Counted from the first letter of the stretch, positions 33,580 through 47,246 are shown. The stretch is DNA of 64,000 nucleotides from Glycomyces fuscus (GCA_002529455.1 NYMS01000043.1:1-64000); one strand, 5' to 3'. The notes: generated by a model not told the origin, from the letters alone. Translations and numbers: made by a program.

Positions 33580-33615
33580 CGGACTGGGCGTGCTCAGGCG
33601 CCGCACCCGCGCCGG

Positions 33616-35676
<2,061 letters not shown>

Positions 35677-36247
35677 GTCCACGGCGGAGTAGTGTCCTTG
35701 CTGCGGGGAGCGCGGGCTGTCGCGGCCGGTGGCGCGTACCCGACACCGGGTGTCGAACCGACACGATAGCGGAAGCCCACGCCAGGTCTGCCCCGCGGTT
35801 CGCGGTCGCGCCGTCCCGTTCCGGTGTCGGTGGGGCCCGTCGGGCCCCGGGGCGGGGTCCGCCCCGGCCTCGACGGGGCTCACGCCACCGGTCGGGGGTT
35901 GTCCCGGCCCCGGTGGGGTCCGCTCTGTTCGCGGTGGGGACGTTCGCGCCTGGGTCGTCTTCGGGTGCGGGGTGTTCCCTTCCGGGCCGCGCACTCGTTC
36001 CACGGTAGGCGACGGCACCAAACGCCCCAGGTGGGACGCACCGGTCGGGGCGGAACACGGGGTCGGGGTGTCCCAACTCTCATCGGTTCCACCCGCGAGC
36101 GGGGCGCGTGGTGCGCGAGGTGCTCGCGGGCGTCCCGGGGGCGGGTCCGGGAGCGGGTGTTCCGAGAACCCCGCCTCCCCGGTCAGCCCGCCCCGTCCCG
36201 CGGAGGCACCGGTCGCGCCGGCCCCCGCCGCCCCGGTCGGCCCGGCC
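35677..36247. other. gene-free stretch upstream of the PASTA kinase
   Basis: 571 bases. On the minus strand TATCGT (35764-35769) may be the kinase -10 box, with an inverted repeat CGACAC-N3-GTGTCG (35741-35755) just downstream of the expected start. A 7-bp hairpin lies at 35832-35848. No coding frame is convincing. Confidence 0.5.
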
Positions 36248-38399
<2,152 letters not shown>

Positions 38400-38411
38400 G
38401 GCTGTGGCTTC

Positions 38412-38508
38412 CACTCCCTTCGCCGGCATGACCCGGATCAGGTTCGTGCGGTCGGAGGCTCACAGCCTCCCTCTCAGCCGGGTCCCACCCGGCTCCCGCG
38501 GGATGTAG
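38412..38508 (-). ncRNA. TPP riboswitch (THI element)
   Basis: On the minus strand, the conserved pieces of the thiamine pyrophosphate aptamer are in order: GGCTGAGAGGGAGGC, then ACGAACCTGATCCGGGTCATGCC and GGCGAAGGGAG (positions read from about 38485 down to 38412). The last piece includes the thiO ribosome binding site, so ligand binding should block translation of thiO-thiS-thiG. A -10 box TAGAAT (minus strand, 38521-38526) starts the transcript. Confidence 0.93.
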
Positions 38509-38572
38509 GTGTCTGCCCCCATTCTAGGGCGTGTGTCCGCCGAGCCCCTGCCGGGGGGAAGGAGGTGCGCGG

Positions 38573-38944
38573 ATGTGGCAGATTGGTGGTGTGACACAAC
38601 GCGACATCGACACGCTGATCGGCGACTGGCTGACCCTCAAGGAGGCGGCCGAGCCGCTGGGCGTGAGCCCGAACCGGATCAAGACGCTGATCCGCGAGAA
38701 CCGCATGGTGGGTGTGGTCCGCGACGGCGAACTGTCCATCCCCGCCGCGTTCATCGACGGCGACGACCTGGTCAAGGGGCTGCCGGGGACACTGGTGCTG
38801 CTCACCGACGCGGGCTTCTCCACCGAGGAGTCCCTGCGCTGGCTGTTCACCCCGGACGACTCTCTGCCGGGCACGCCGATCCAGGCCATGCGCGAGAACC
38901 GGGGAACCGAGGTGCGCCGCCGGGCCCAGAGCATGGCCTTCTAG
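38573..38944 (+). CDS. Rv2175c-like helix-turn-helix DNA-binding protein
   Basis: A 123-residue protein like Mycobacterium Rv2175c, a winged-helix DNA-binding protein phosphorylated by a membrane kinase. It has WLTLKEAAEPLGVSPNRIKTLIREN (helix-turn-helix, about 20-45), a wing strand VGVVRDGELSIPAAF and FSTEESLRWLFTPDDSL. ATG 38573 has GGAGG seven bases upstream. It is divergent from the thiO operon and separated from the PASTA kinase by the thi genes; in mycobacteria the two are neighbours, which supports a kinase-substrate link here. Confidence 0.88.
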   Translation: MWQIGGVTQRDIDTLIGDWLTLKEAAEPLGVSPNRIKTLIRENRMVGVVRDGELSIPAAFIDGDDLVKGLPGTLVLLTDAGFSTEESLRWLFTPDDSLPGTPIQAMRENRGTEVRRRAQSMAF

Positions 38945-38946
38945 TC

Positions 38947-38972
38947 CGCGCCCCGGCGGGACCCGGGGCGCG
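38947..38972 (+). terminator. terminator after the Rv2175c-like gene
   Basis: A perfect 10-bp stem (CGCGCCCCGG at 38947) with a 6-base loop, 2 bases past the stop codon. Confidence 0.6.
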
Positions 38973-39006
38973 AGGGGGCGGGTTCCTCGTCCGCGCCCGA
39001 CGCGGC

Positions 39007-39057
39007 GTTCTCCGCCGGCGGCTCGGCTCGCCTCGCGGGACCCGGCACGCCCCTCGC
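39007..39057 (+). repeat. dispersed GC-rich intergenic repeat, copy 1
   Basis: About 50 bases sharing roughly 80 percent identity with 61641-61691, including GCCGGCGGCTCGGC and CGCCCCTCGC blocks in the same order and spacing. Both copies lie just after a short gene's stop and before the next start. Confidence 0.6.
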
Positions 39058-39136
39058 CGCCGCCCGGGCGGGGGAGGGGCACGCCGCCGTGCCCTCTCCC
39101 TTGGGTCCGACCGCGCCAGGGCCTAGGGTGGACCGT

Positions 39137-39805
39137 GTGAGGACCAGTCACGGAACCAGCCTGCGCAAGCGCCTGGACGCATCCCTTCTGTACCTGTGCA
39201 CCGACGCCCGGACCCGGCGGGGCGATCTCGCCGAGTTCGCCGACGCCGCCCTGGCCGGGGGCGTGGACATCATCCAGCTCCGGGACAAGGGCCTGGAGGC
39301 GCGCGAGGAGATCGCGGCCCTGGAGGTGCTGAAGGAGGCGTGCGAGCGGCACGGATCCCTGCTCGCGGTCAACGACCGCGCCGACATCGCCCGCGCGGTG
39401 CGCGCCGACGTCCTCCACCTGGGCCAGCGCGACCTTCCCGTGCCCATGGCCCGCGACATCGTCGGCGCCGACCCCGTGATCGGCCGCTCCAACAACGACA
39501 TCGCCGCCGCGGCCGTCTCCGCCGAGGAGCCCGGCACCGACTACTTCTGCGTGGGTCCGACCTGGGCGACCCCCACCAAGCCGGGCCGCCCGGCCGCCGG
39601 GCTGGAGCTGGTGGAGGGGGCGGCCGCGCTGGGCACCGACCGTCCCTGGTTCGCCATCGGCGGGATCGACGCCGACAACATCGACCGCGTGCTGGACGCG
39701 GGGGCCCGCCGGGTCGTGGTCGTGCGCGCGATCACGGAGGCGGAGGACCCCCGGGCCGCCGCCGCCGGTCTGCGCCAGCGCCTGGCCGCCCGCGCCGGGG
39801 GCTGA
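39137..39805 (+). CDS. thiE: thiamine-phosphate synthase
   Basis: A 222-residue barrel enzyme joining the pyrimidine diphosphate and thiazole phosphate to make thiamine phosphate. It has [63 protein letters not shown] and [31 protein letters not shown] 39137 follows TAGGGT (39124-39129) by 7 bases, so it is probably leaderless and escapes the riboswitch control of thiO-thiS-thiG on the opposite strand. Confidence 0.95.
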   Translation: MRTSHGTSLRKRLDASLLYLCTDARTRRGDLAEFADAALAGGVDIIQLRDKGLEAREEIAALEVLKEACERHGSLLAVNDRADIARAVRADVLHLGQRDLPVPMARDIVGADPVIGRSNNDIAAAAVSAEEPGTDYFCVGPTWATPTKPGRPAAGLELVEGAAALGTDRPWFAIGGIDADNIDRVLDAGARRVVVVRAITEAEDPRAAAAGLRQRLAARAGG

Positions 39806-40059
39806 CCGGCGGCCGGGCGCCGCACGCCCGCCGGGGGCCGGACGGTCCCGGGGACGAGCCCGTCGGGGTCGGGGCGACCGCCCTCGCCGCACGGTCCCGG
39901 GGAGTGTTCCGCGGAGGCCTTCGGGCCGGCGGGCGGCCGTCCGGGCCCTCCCCCGCACGACGGTTCGCGCGGGTCGGCCCGGTGGGCCCTTCAGGCGGAA
40001 CCGGCGCGGTGAGAGGCGGCCCGGTGGTCGCGGGCCCGAGATGATCCAGGGAACACGGC

Positions 40060-41064
40060 CTAGGGCACCAGCAGGACCTTGCCGAGCACCGTGCGCTCCT
40101 CCAGCGCGGTGTGCGCCTCGGCGGCCCGCTCCAGCGGCAGGGTCAGCCCCACGTGCGGGGCGATCCTGCCCAGTCGGGCCATCTCCAGCACCAGCCGCAG
40201 GGAGTCCTGCCCGTCGCCGTCGGCCTCCTTCAGGTCGAACAGGCCCAGGACCTCGATCCCGCGGCGCTCGGCCTCCTCGGCGTCCACCTCCGTGAAGCTC
40301 CCGCCCGCCGTGCCGTAGCCGATGAACCGGCCGCCGTCGGCCAGCGTCTCGAAGGCCGCCTCGCCCAGCGCGCCCCCGGCGCCGTCCAGGACCACGTCCA
40401 CCCCGGTGCCGCCGGTCAGCTCGCGTACCCGCTCCTGCCAGCCCGGCTCGGAGTAGTCCACGGTCTCCTGCGCGCCCAGTTCGCGGACCAGGGCCAGCTT
40501 GGCCTCGCCCCTGGCCGCGCCGATGACCCGGGCCCCGGCCGTGCGGGCCAGCTGGACGGCCAGGCTGCCCGCCCCTCCGGCGGCCGCGGCGACCAGGACC
40601 GTGCCGCCGGGCCTGAAGCCCGCCGCCCGCTCCAGGGCCATCGCGGTCGTCCCGTCGTGCAGCAGGGCCAGCGCCGCCAGCGGGTCCACCTCCTCGGGAA
40701 CCCTGACCAGTGCCGACTCGGGGACCACGACCCGCTCGGCGTAGCCGTCCACGGGCAGGGTGGGGCTTCCCGGCACCGCGTCCGTGTGCCCGGTGTCGGT
40801 GACCACGGTGGCCCCCTCCCAGCCGGGGTCCACGCCCGAGCCGATCCGGACCACCCGACCGGCCACGCCCGAGCCGGGGACGTAGGGGGGAGACACGGGG
40901 AAGTAGTCCAGCCCCCAGCCGCCGCGGACCAGGGTGTCCAGGTACATCACGTTCGACGCGGCGACCTCCACCAGCACCTGCCCCGGACCCGCCTCGGGCT
41001 CGGGCACCTCCCGGGCCACCAGGACCTCCGGGCCGCCGAACTCGTCGACCTGTACCGCTCGCAT
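40060..41064 (-). CDS. quinone-oxidoreductase-type NADPH dehydrogenase (MDR family)
   Basis: A 334-residue medium-chain reductase of the NADPH:quinone reductase type. The N-terminal half is MRAVQVDEFGGPEVL and ASNVMYLDTLVRGG; the Rossmann half has VLVAAAAGGAGSLAVQLARTAGARVIGAARG and GVDVVLDGAGG. No zinc-ligand Cys cluster. ATG 41064 has AGGGAGAA five bases upstream. A SoxR-box-like operator 50 bases upstream suggests induction by redox-cycling compounds, which fits a quinone reductase. Confidence 0.9.
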   Translation of the reverse strand: MRAVQVDEFGGPEVLVAREVPEPEAGPGQVLVEVAASNVMYLDTLVRGGWGLDYFPVSPPYVPGSGVAGRVVRIGSGVDPGWEGATVVTDTGHTDAVPGSPTLPVDGYAERVVVPESALVRVPEEVDPLAALALLHDGTTAMALERAAGFRPGGTVLVAAAAGGAGSLAVQLARTAGARVIGAARGEAKLALVRELGAQETVDYSEPGWQERVRELTGGTGVDVVLDGAGGALGEAAFETLADGGRFIGYGTAGGSFTEVDAEEAERRGIEVLGLFDLKEADGDGQDSLRLVLEMARLGRIAPHVGLTLPLERAAEAHTALEERTVLGKVLLVP

Positions 41065-41111
41065 GTCGTTCTCCCTCGCTGTGCGTCGCTTCCGACACAG
41101 CACAGCCTCTT

Positions 41112-41134
41112 ACCTCAACAATTATTGAGGTCAA
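41112..41134 (-). promoter_or_regulatory. SoxR-box-like operator and -35 element
   Basis: ACCTCAA-N6-TTGAGGT (41112-41131) matches the arms and spacing of the SoxR box (CCTCAA-N6-TTGAGG). On the minus strand TTGACC (41129-41134) overlaps its edge as a -35 hexamer. MerR-family regulators bind dyads between -35 and -10 with 19-20 base spacing; a GAGGCT at that spacing is a weak -10. Confidence 0.65.
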
Positions 41135-41213
41135 GGTCCGGGCAGAAAGGAGACCCACGGCACAGGAAGGCCGCCGCGCCCCGTGCGCGGCGGCTCGCGG
41201 GACGGGGCCGCGG

Positions 41214-42107
41214 TCAGACCGCGACGTGTGACAGGGCGCTGGGATGGCGCCGCAGGAAGCCCTCGATGGACTGGGCGGGATGGCCGGTCAGGTCGGGGAC
41301 GGCGGACGAGACCACGTCGAGCTCCCCGGCCGCGATCGCGGCGTAGGAGGACACCCAGCCCTCGACCGCCCACTCGGGGGCGCCGCTGGAACGGCGCGAC
41401 TCCAGCGCCTCCTCCCGGGTCTGGGGCACGTAGCGGACCGAGCGCCCGGTGAGCACGCTCAGCCTCTCCACCGTCGCGCCGAGGGACAGCGCCTCCGGGC
41501 CGGTGATGTCGTGGCTGGTGTTCTCCGAGGCGAGCGCGGCCACCGGGTCGGTCAGCACCGCCGCGGCCACGTCCGCCACGTCGTCGCGCGAGACCCACGC
41601 GATCCGGCCGTCGCCTGCCGGGCCCAGCACCGCGCCCCCGTCGTCCACCCAGTCGGGCAGCAGGTCCAGGTACAGGCTGGGTCTGAGGAAGGTGTACCGC
41701 ACCCCCGTCGACCGGATGTGCGCCTCGGTGAAGAAGTGCGTGCGCGCGAACGTGAAGGTCGACGCCGGGCCCGCCCTCAAAAAGGACAGGTAGACGATCC
41801 AGGACACCCCCGCCTTGACCGCCGCGTCCACCGCGCTCAGGTGGACGTCGATCCGGTCCTCGGACTCGGTCGCCGAGACCAGGAAGAGCGTGTCGACCCC
41901 CCGACACGCCCGCTCGAAGCCCGCCGAGTCCTCGTAGGCCGACATCACCGCGCTGCTGCCGGGGTACTCGGGGGCGCGGTTGAGGTCGCGTACGATGAGC
42001 CGCTGGGGCCTGCCCAGCCGCGCGATCCGGGCGGCGACCCGCCCGCCCAGCGCCCCGGTCGCCCCCGTCACCCCTATGGTGTGGTTTGTCGTGTGATCGT
42101 CGCCCAT
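41214..42107 (-). CDS. NmrA-like NAD(P)-binding protein (atypical SDR)
   Basis: A 297-residue NAD(P)H-binding protein. It has the Rossmann glycine motif IGVTGATGALGGRVAARI, Arg following beta-2 (IVRDLNRAP, favouring NADP), VDTLFLVSATESEDRIDVH and YTFLRPSLYLDLLPDW, typical of the QOR2/NmrA group. ATG 42107 is a weak start (no clear ribosome binding site). It lies downstream of the quinone reductase's divergent promoter region but is transcribed in the same direction and may share redox-related function. Substrate unknown. Confidence 0.88.
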   Translation of the reverse strand: MGDDHTTNHTIGVTGATGALGGRVAARIARLGRPQRLIVRDLNRAPEYPGSSAVMSAYEDSAGFERACRGVDTLFLVSATESEDRIDVHLSAVDAAVKAGVSWIVYLSFLRAGPASTFTFARTHFFTEAHIRSTGVRYTFLRPSLYLDLLPDWVDDGGAVLGPAGDGRIAWVSRDDVADVAAAVLTDPVAALASENTSHDITGPEALSLGATVERLSVLTGRSVRYVPQTREEALESRRSSGAPEWAVEGWVSSYAAIAAGELDVVSSAVPDLTGHPAQSIEGFLRRHPSALSHVAV

Positions 42108-42175
42108 GACACACCATCCTGCGTTACGAGGGCGTGCCGGGCACTGAGCGGCACGCGCCTTTTTGCGCCGCCGGG

Positions 42176-43489
42176 TCAGGTCGCGGTGCGGTCGGCCCCG
42201 CCGTTCGCCGCCGAACCGGTCGCCGGTCCCTCCTGCGGGCTCCGCTCGGACTGCCGCGCGCCCGCCGCGACCGGGTGGCGGTAGGCCAGACGACGCAGCA
42301 GCACCTCGGCCGGTCCGCGTCTTCCCGCGCGCTCCAGGGCGTAGGACGCCGCCACCGTCACCAGCCACACGCCCACCGCGAACAGGGCCATCGACCACGA
42401 GGCCAGTTCCGCGCCCAGCCCCAGGCCCCAGGCCGCCAGGAGCGGCGCGCACAGCACCGACTGGGCCAGGTAGGCCGACAGCGAGCGCTTGCCGGTCGCG
42501 GACAGCGCGACGACCACCGCGCCCGGTCCGCGCCCGCGCCCCTGGATCCGGTGCGCGGCCAGCGCGATCAGCGCCACGTAGCCCAGACCGCAGGCCAGGC
42601 CCGTCACCATGTGCGGCATGGTCAGCATGCCCGCCTGCGCGGGGGACAGGTCCCAGACCCCGATCTGGGCCAGGGCCGGGGGCAGCCCGCCCAGCCAGCC
42701 CACGCCGATGCCGAGGACCGCGGTCCAGCGCAGCATTCCCAGGTGGCTGCCGGGCTCCTCCAGGATCCGACGGCGCGCCGCCCAGTAGCCGAGCAGGATC
42801 GCCGCGGGCACGACCATGCCCAGCAGCCCCTGGCCCACCGTGACGAGGGGCCAGGCCAGGACACGGCCCAGCGCGGCGCCCAGGATCGAGGTGTCGCCGA
42901 TGTTGGCGGCCGTCTGGTCCATGCTGAACGCGGCCGAGGAGGAGGCGTCGTCGGGCATGAAGGCCAGGCCCAGCAGGCTGAACGCCGCCAGCAGGGCGGC
43001 CAGCCCGGTGAACACGCCCGCCCACACCACCAGCGTGGTGTCCCTGCGCCGCAGGAACAGCCAGCCCAGGAGCAGCCCGGCCAGGCCGTAGGCGCCCAGG
43101 ATGTCGCCCATCCACAGCAGCAGGGCGTGGACGAAGCCGAACGCGAGCAGCCACAGGTTGCGGCGGCGCAGCAGCGCGTTCACGTCCCGCACGGACGAGC
43201 CCGACGCCTCCTGGCGCCGGGCCAGCTGCACCATGCCGTACCCGAACAGGAAGGCGAACATCGGATAGCTGCGCATGTCCACCGCCATGACGACGAGGAA
43301 CTGCGCGATCCGGTCCAGTGCGCCGCCCGGCTCGGGGTGGACGCCGCCTCCGCTCGCCGGAAGCGCCCACAGGTACCAGGCGGTGTTGGCGAGTGCGATG
43401 AACAAGAGCATGAACCCGCGGGCCAGGTCCGGTGCGAGGGCTCGTTCGCCCGCACCGACCGGACCGCGGGAAACGGTGTGCCCAGACAT
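42176..43489 (-). CDS. DUF418-family membrane protein (YeiB-like)
   Basis: A 437-residue membrane protein with about ten hydrophobic segments. The start LAPDLARGFMLLFIALANTAWYL and AVDMRSYPMFAFLFGYGMVQLARR match the heparan-alpha-glucosaminide acetyltransferase-like/DUF418 group, and the C-terminal DUF418 part has GKRSLSAYLAQSVLCAPLL and RRGPAEVLLRRLAY. ATG 43489 has GGGGAG eight bases upstream. Proteins of this type are thought to be transporters or acyl-transferring; the role is unknown. Confidence 0.9.
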   Translation of the reverse strand: MSGHTVSRGPVGAGERALAPDLARGFMLLFIALANTAWYLWALPASGGGVHPEPGGALDRIAQFLVVMAVDMRSYPMFAFLFGYGMVQLARRQEASGSSVRDVNALLRRRNLWLLAFGFVHALLLWMGDILGAYGLAGLLLGWLFLRRRDTTLVVWAGVFTGLAALLAAFSLLGLAFMPDDASSSAAFSMDQTAANIGDTSILGAALGRVLAWPLVTVGQGLLGMVVPAAILLGYWAARRRILEEPGSHLGMLRWTAVLGIGVGWLGGLPPALAQIGVWDLSPAQAGMLTMPHMVTGLACGLGYVALIALAAHRIQGRGRGPGAVVVALSATGKRSLSAYLAQSVLCAPLLAAWGLGLGAELASWSMALFAVGVWLVTVAASYALERAGRRGPAEVLLRRLAYRHPVAAGARQSERSPQEGPATGSAANGGADRTAT

Positions 43490-43604
43490 GGGAGACTCCC
43501 CGGTTTCGCGATATGTCGTGTTAGCGATTCAATCGGAGTGGGAGGCCGGGCACAATGCACCTTCGTCAGGTGCGGACCCGGGGAATCCCCCTAGGGAGGG
43601 ACCC

Positions 43605-44687
43605 TCAGAAGGAGCGCGAGGTGGCGGCCACGACCAGCCGGCGCAGCGGCTCGCGGGCCGAACCGTCCAGCTCGGGGCTCTCCAGGGCCGCGACGGCCCG
43701 GTCGGCGTACTCCGCGATCGACTCCTCGCACACGGCCAGCGCGCCCGACTCCTCGATCAGGGAGCACATCCACTCCACCGAGGACACCGACAGGTCCGGC
43801 GCCCCCAGCAGCGAGCGGAACCGTTCGGCGTCGGCCGCTCCCGCGCGCGCCAGGGTCTCGGCCACGACCAGCGTCCGCTTCCCCTCGCGCAGGTCGTCCC
43901 CGGCGGGCTTGCCGGTGGTGGACGGGTCGCCGAACACGCCCAGCACGTCGTCGCGCAGCTGGAAGGCGATCCCCAGCGGGATGCCGTAGGCGGTGTACAC
44001 CCCGGCCAGCTCCTCGTGGCGGCCCGCCAGGGCCGCGCCCAGGTGCAGCGGGCGCTCCACCGTGTACTTGGCGGACTTGTAGCGCATCACGCGCAGCGCG
44101 GCCTCACGGGTACCGGTGCCCCGCACCTGCTCCAGGGTGTCCAGGTACTGCCCGGCCATGACCTCGGTGCGCATCGCGTCGAAGGGGCGCCGCCCCCGGC
44201 CCAGCACCTCCGTCGGGAAGCCGCTGGCCTGGTACATCTCGTCCGACCAGGCCAGGCACAGGTCCCCGATGAGGATCGCCGCGCCCTGGCCGAAGCCCTC
44301 GCTGTCGCCGCTCCACCCCTGGTCGGCGTGCAGCTTGGCCAGCCGCTTGTGCGTGGCGGGCAGCCCGCGCCGGGTGTCGCTGTTGTCGATCACGTCGTCG
44401 TGGACGAGCGCGCACGCCTGGAGGAACTCCAGGGAGGCCGCCGCGCGGACCATCCGGTCGTCCTCGGCCGCGCCGCCCGCGCCCCGCCAGCCCCAGTAGC
44501 AGAAGGTCGGGCGCAGGCGCTTGCCCCCGGCGAGCATCGCCTCCAGCGCGTCCATCGCCGGGGCCAGCTCCTCCCCGATCTCCAGCAGCTGGGCGCGGTG
44601 GTCGGCGCAGAAGGAGGTCAGCTCGCGGTCCACGGCGGAGCGCACCACGGAGACGGGAGAGGCGGACGGCGAAGAGGAAGGCACCAT
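43605..44687 (-). CDS. polyprenyl (geranylgeranyl-type) diphosphate synthase
   Basis: A 360-residue head-to-tail prenyl transferase. It has the conserved GGKRLRPTFCYW, first Asp-rich motif in LVHDDVIDNSDTRRG, second in AFQLRDDVLGVFGDPSTTGKPAGDDLREGKRTLVV, and MRYKSAKYTVERPLHLGAAL. Two bulky residues (Cys, Leu) before the first motif suggest C15-C20 products, but chain length cannot be fixed from sequence. ATG 44687 follows TAATGT by 7 bases, indicating a leaderless message. No terpene cyclase is adjacent. Confidence 0.92.
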   Translation of the reverse strand: MVPSSSPSASPVSVVRSAVDRELTSFCADHRAQLLEIGEELAPAMDALEAMLAGGKRLRPTFCYWGWRGAGGAAEDDRMVRAAASLEFLQACALVHDDVIDNSDTRRGLPATHKRLAKLHADQGWSGDSEGFGQGAAILIGDLCLAWSDEMYQASGFPTEVLGRGRRPFDAMRTEVMAGQYLDTLEQVRGTGTREAALRVMRYKSAKYTVERPLHLGAALAGRHEELAGVYTAYGIPLGIAFQLRDDVLGVFGDPSTTGKPAGDDLREGKRTLVVAETLARAGAADAERFRSLLGAPDLSVSSVEWMCSLIEESGALAVCEESIAEYADRAVAALESPELDGSAREPLRRLVVAATSRSF

Positions 44688-44697
44688 GACCCGCACA

Positions 44698-45534
44698 TTA
44701 TCGGCTGTCGGACGCGGCCAGGTCCCGCTTCGTCTGGCCGGGCCGCTTCCAGCCGGCCACCAGGACGAACGACACCGTCACCAGCAGCGCCCACGCGCCG
44801 AGCTTGGCCGGGTGCACCAGTGCCCACACCTGCTCCTGGTGCGGGTAGCGCCAGGCGTCGAGCAGGGTGGAGACGTTCTCGGCGATCCACAGGAACACCC
44901 CGATGAGCAGGAACGACAGCGCCAGCGGCATCCGCAGGCGCTGCGCGCCCACGGTGAAGCGCACCCACGTGCCCCACGTCACCGCCAGCAGCAGCACCGC
45001 CAGCGGCACCCGCAGGTCCGGCAGCCAGTGGTGGGTGAGGAAGTTGAGGTAGACCGCGACCGCGACCGCCGTGGTCGCCGCGGTGCGGTAGCGCACCAGC
45101 TCCAGGTCCAGCAGCCGCCAGGCGCGCACGATGTAGGAACCCACCGCCGCGTACATGAAGCCGCTGTAGAGCGGCACACCCCACACCACCGTCCAGGCGG
45201 GCTCGGGGTAGGACCACGAGCCCATCCGCACCTTGAACAGCTCGAAGGCCAGCCCCACCACGTGGAAACCGGCGATCGCGGCGATCTCGTGCCCGCTCTC
45301 CAGGCGCAGGCCCCAGAACAGGGCCGTCAGCGCCACCGCGTAGACGAGCAGGGCGTCGTAGCGGGGCAGGGGGAGCGGCAGCACCGCGGAGAGCGCGAAC
45401 CCGGCGAACATGCACACCGCGAACGCGCAGGCCCGGGCCTGGAGCCAGGCGAAGCGCAGCAGCTGGGCGGCCCAGAACAACGGGCGCGGTGGGGGGACAC
45501 GGCGGGGGGAGGCGGCGGAGGGGAGAGGAGCCAT
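44698..45534 (-). CDS. DUF817-family membrane protein
   Basis: A 278-residue membrane protein of the DUF817 (YoaT-like) family with about eight hydrophobic segments. Family features include GHEIAAIAGFHVVGLAFELFKVRMGSWSYPE, PLYSGFMYAAVGSYIVRAW and TLLDAWRYPHQEQVW. ATG 45534 has GAGGATG seven bases upstream. It ends 10 bases before the prenyl synthase start, so the two may be co-transcribed despite the internal leaderless promoter. Molecular function unknown. Confidence 0.9.
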   Translation of the reverse strand: MAPLPSAASPRRVPPPRPLFWAAQLLRFAWLQARACAFAVCMFAGFALSAVLPLPLPRYDALLVYAVALTALFWGLRLESGHEIAAIAGFHVVGLAFELFKVRMGSWSYPEPAWTVVWGVPLYSGFMYAAVGSYIVRAWRLLDLELVRYRTAATTAVAVAVYLNFLTHHWLPDLRVPLAVLLLAVTWGTWVRFTVGAQRLRMPLALSFLLIGVFLWIAENVSTLLDAWRYPHQEQVWALVHPAKLGAWALLVTVSFVLVAGWKRPGQTKRDLAASDSR

Positions 45535-45652
45535 GCCGCATCCTCGCACGTTGGGCCGTGCGCGACCGGCCCGGCAGTGGCGTACGCCACGGGTCTCACA
45601 GGGTGGGACGCCGCTCCCACCGGGCGGGGGAGTCTGACCTAAGGTGGTGTGC

Positions 45653-46606
45653 ATGCTGGCTGCACCGACACGCCCCGTGGCGCCCCGAAGCCCGGCCCCC
45701 AGGCCGCGTCATATCCGCGAACTCCTCGACGCGGGCGAGCCGATGTTCTCCTTCGAGTTCTTCCCGCCCCGCACGCCCCAGGCACAGGAGCGCCTGTGGC
45801 GCGCGATCCGGGAGATCGAGGCCCTCGGACCCGCCTTCGTCTCGGTCACCTACGGCGCCGGCGGCAGCACGCGCGGCCTGACCGTGGAGACCACCGAGCG
45901 CATCGCGACCGACACCACACTGCTGCCGGTCGCGCACATGACCCTGGTCGACCACTCCGTCGCCGAGCTGCGCCACCTCGTCGGCCGCCTCGCCGACGCG
46001 GGTGTGTCCAACATGCTCGCCGTGCGCGGCGACCCGCCCGGCGACCCCGACGGGGAGTGGATCCCCCACCCCCAGGGGCTGACCTACGCCGAGGAGCTGG
46101 TGCGCCTGCTCAAGGACAGCGGCGACTTCTGCGTGGGCGTGGCGGCCTTCCCCTACAAGCACCCGCGCTCGGCCGACGTCGAGACCGACACCGACCACTT
46201 CGTGCGCAAGTGCGAGGCGGGCGCCGACTACGCCATCACGCAGATGTTCTTCGACCCCGAGGACTACCTGCGCCTGCGCGACCGGGTGGCCGCGCGCGGC
46301 TGCGAGGTGCCGATCATCCCCGAGGTCTTCCCGGTGGTGCGCACCTCGTTCATCCCGCGCTCGGAGCAGCTCTCCGGCGCCCCCTTCCCGGCCGACCTGG
46401 CGGAGAGGTTCGCCTCCTTCGGCGACGACGCCGAGTCCGTGCGGGCCTTCGGCATCGAGCACGCCCAGCGCATGTGCGAGCGGTTGCTGGCCGAGGGCGC
46501 GCCGGGCATCCACTTCATCACCTCGAACCAGTCCACGGCCACCAGGCAGATCTACCGGGAGATCTCCGGTCACCGGAGCCCGTCAGGGGAAGCCGGGCGG
46601 CCATGA
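45653..46606 (+). CDS. metF: 5,10-methylenetetrahydrofolate reductase
   Basis: A 317-residue flavin barrel enzyme making 5-methyl-THF for methionine synthesis. It shows [81 protein letters not shown] and the C-terminal [20 protein letters not shown] 45653 follows TAAGGT (45640-45645) by 7 bases, a clean leaderless arrangement. Its last 89 bases overlap the acetyltransferase gene on the other strand. Confidence 0.95.
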   Translation: MLAAPTRPVAPRSPAPRPRHIRELLDAGEPMFSFEFFPPRTPQAQERLWRAIREIEALGPAFVSVTYGAGGSTRGLTVETTERIATDTTLLPVAHMTLVDHSVAELRHLVGRLADAGVSNMLAVRGDPPGDPDGEWIPHPQGLTYAEELVRLLKDSGDFCVGVAAFPYKHPRSADVETDTDHFVRKCEAGADYAITQMFFDPEDYLRLRDRVAARGCEVPIIPEVFPVVRTSFIPRSEQLSGAPFPADLAERFASFGDDAESVRAFGIEHAQRMCERLLAEGAPGIHFITSNQSTATRQIYREISGHRSPSGEAGRP

Positions 46607-47132
46607 TCGAGAAGGGCTGACCGGGGCTGCCGGGGAAGCGGAAGTCCTCCAGCACCTCGGTGAACCCGCACGAGCGGTACAGGTGGCGCGCCGCGGAGGG
46701 TCCCGAACGCGTGGACAGCACCGCGGTGCGCTCCGGTCTGTCCCTGCACAGGGCGTGGAGCAGGGAGCGGCCCACGCCCTGGTTCTGCGCGTCCGGGTGG
46801 ACGTGCACCTCGGCGATCTCCAGCGCGTCGGACAGGCAGCGGCGCGCCTGGCGGGCTCCCGCGCCCGCGCGCAGTCCCTCCGCCACCGTGTCGTGCCACC
46901 ACTGGCCGCTGTGCCCGTGGAAGGCGTAGGCGAAGCCGACCGGGAGGCCGCCGCGCACGGCCACCACCGAGCGGAAGCCCGGGTTGTAGGCGTGGCCGTT
47001 CATCACGGAGGCGCGCCCGGGCAGTTGCTCCGGGGGCGGCCGCATGGCCGCCTCGTACACCTGGAGCAGCGCGGGGACGGCGTGCGTGAAGGCGGGTGGG
47101 GCCAGTTCGCGCAACTCGGTATCGGCTACCAC
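46518..47132 (-). CDS. GNAT-family N-acetyltransferase
   Basis: A 204-residue acetyltransferase with the acetyl-CoA loop in [19 protein letters not shown] and the later segment [24 protein letters not shown] 47132 follows TACCCT by 6 bases (leaderless). The last 30 residues run antisense to the end of metF, an 89-base overlap; the GNAT domain is complete before it. A LexA-type box lies 115 bases upstream. Acceptor substrate unknown. Confidence 0.87.
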   Translation of the reverse strand: MVADTELRELAPPAFTHAVPALLQVYEAAMRPPPEQLPGRASVMNGHAYNPGFRSVVAVRGGLPVGFAYAFHGHSGQWWHDTVAEGLRAGAGARQARRCLSDALEIAEVHVHPDAQNQGVGRSLLHALCRDRPERTAVLSTRSGPSAARHLYRSCGFTEVLEDFRFPGSPGQPFSIMAARLPLTGSGDRRSPGRSAWWPWTGSR

Positions 47133-47246
47133 GGGCCAAGGGTAGTTCCCCGGCGGTCCGGCGTCCCGGGATTTCCGTGCGGACGGGGCGCGCGCAGCGC
47201 CGCGCGGGGTCCTTGACGGCTCCGGCGGGCTGGGGTTAACTGGATC

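Noticed and set aside
39806..40059. Possible gene after thiE
   Set aside because: Only a continuation of an out-of-frame open stretch; no start signal, no family resemblance.
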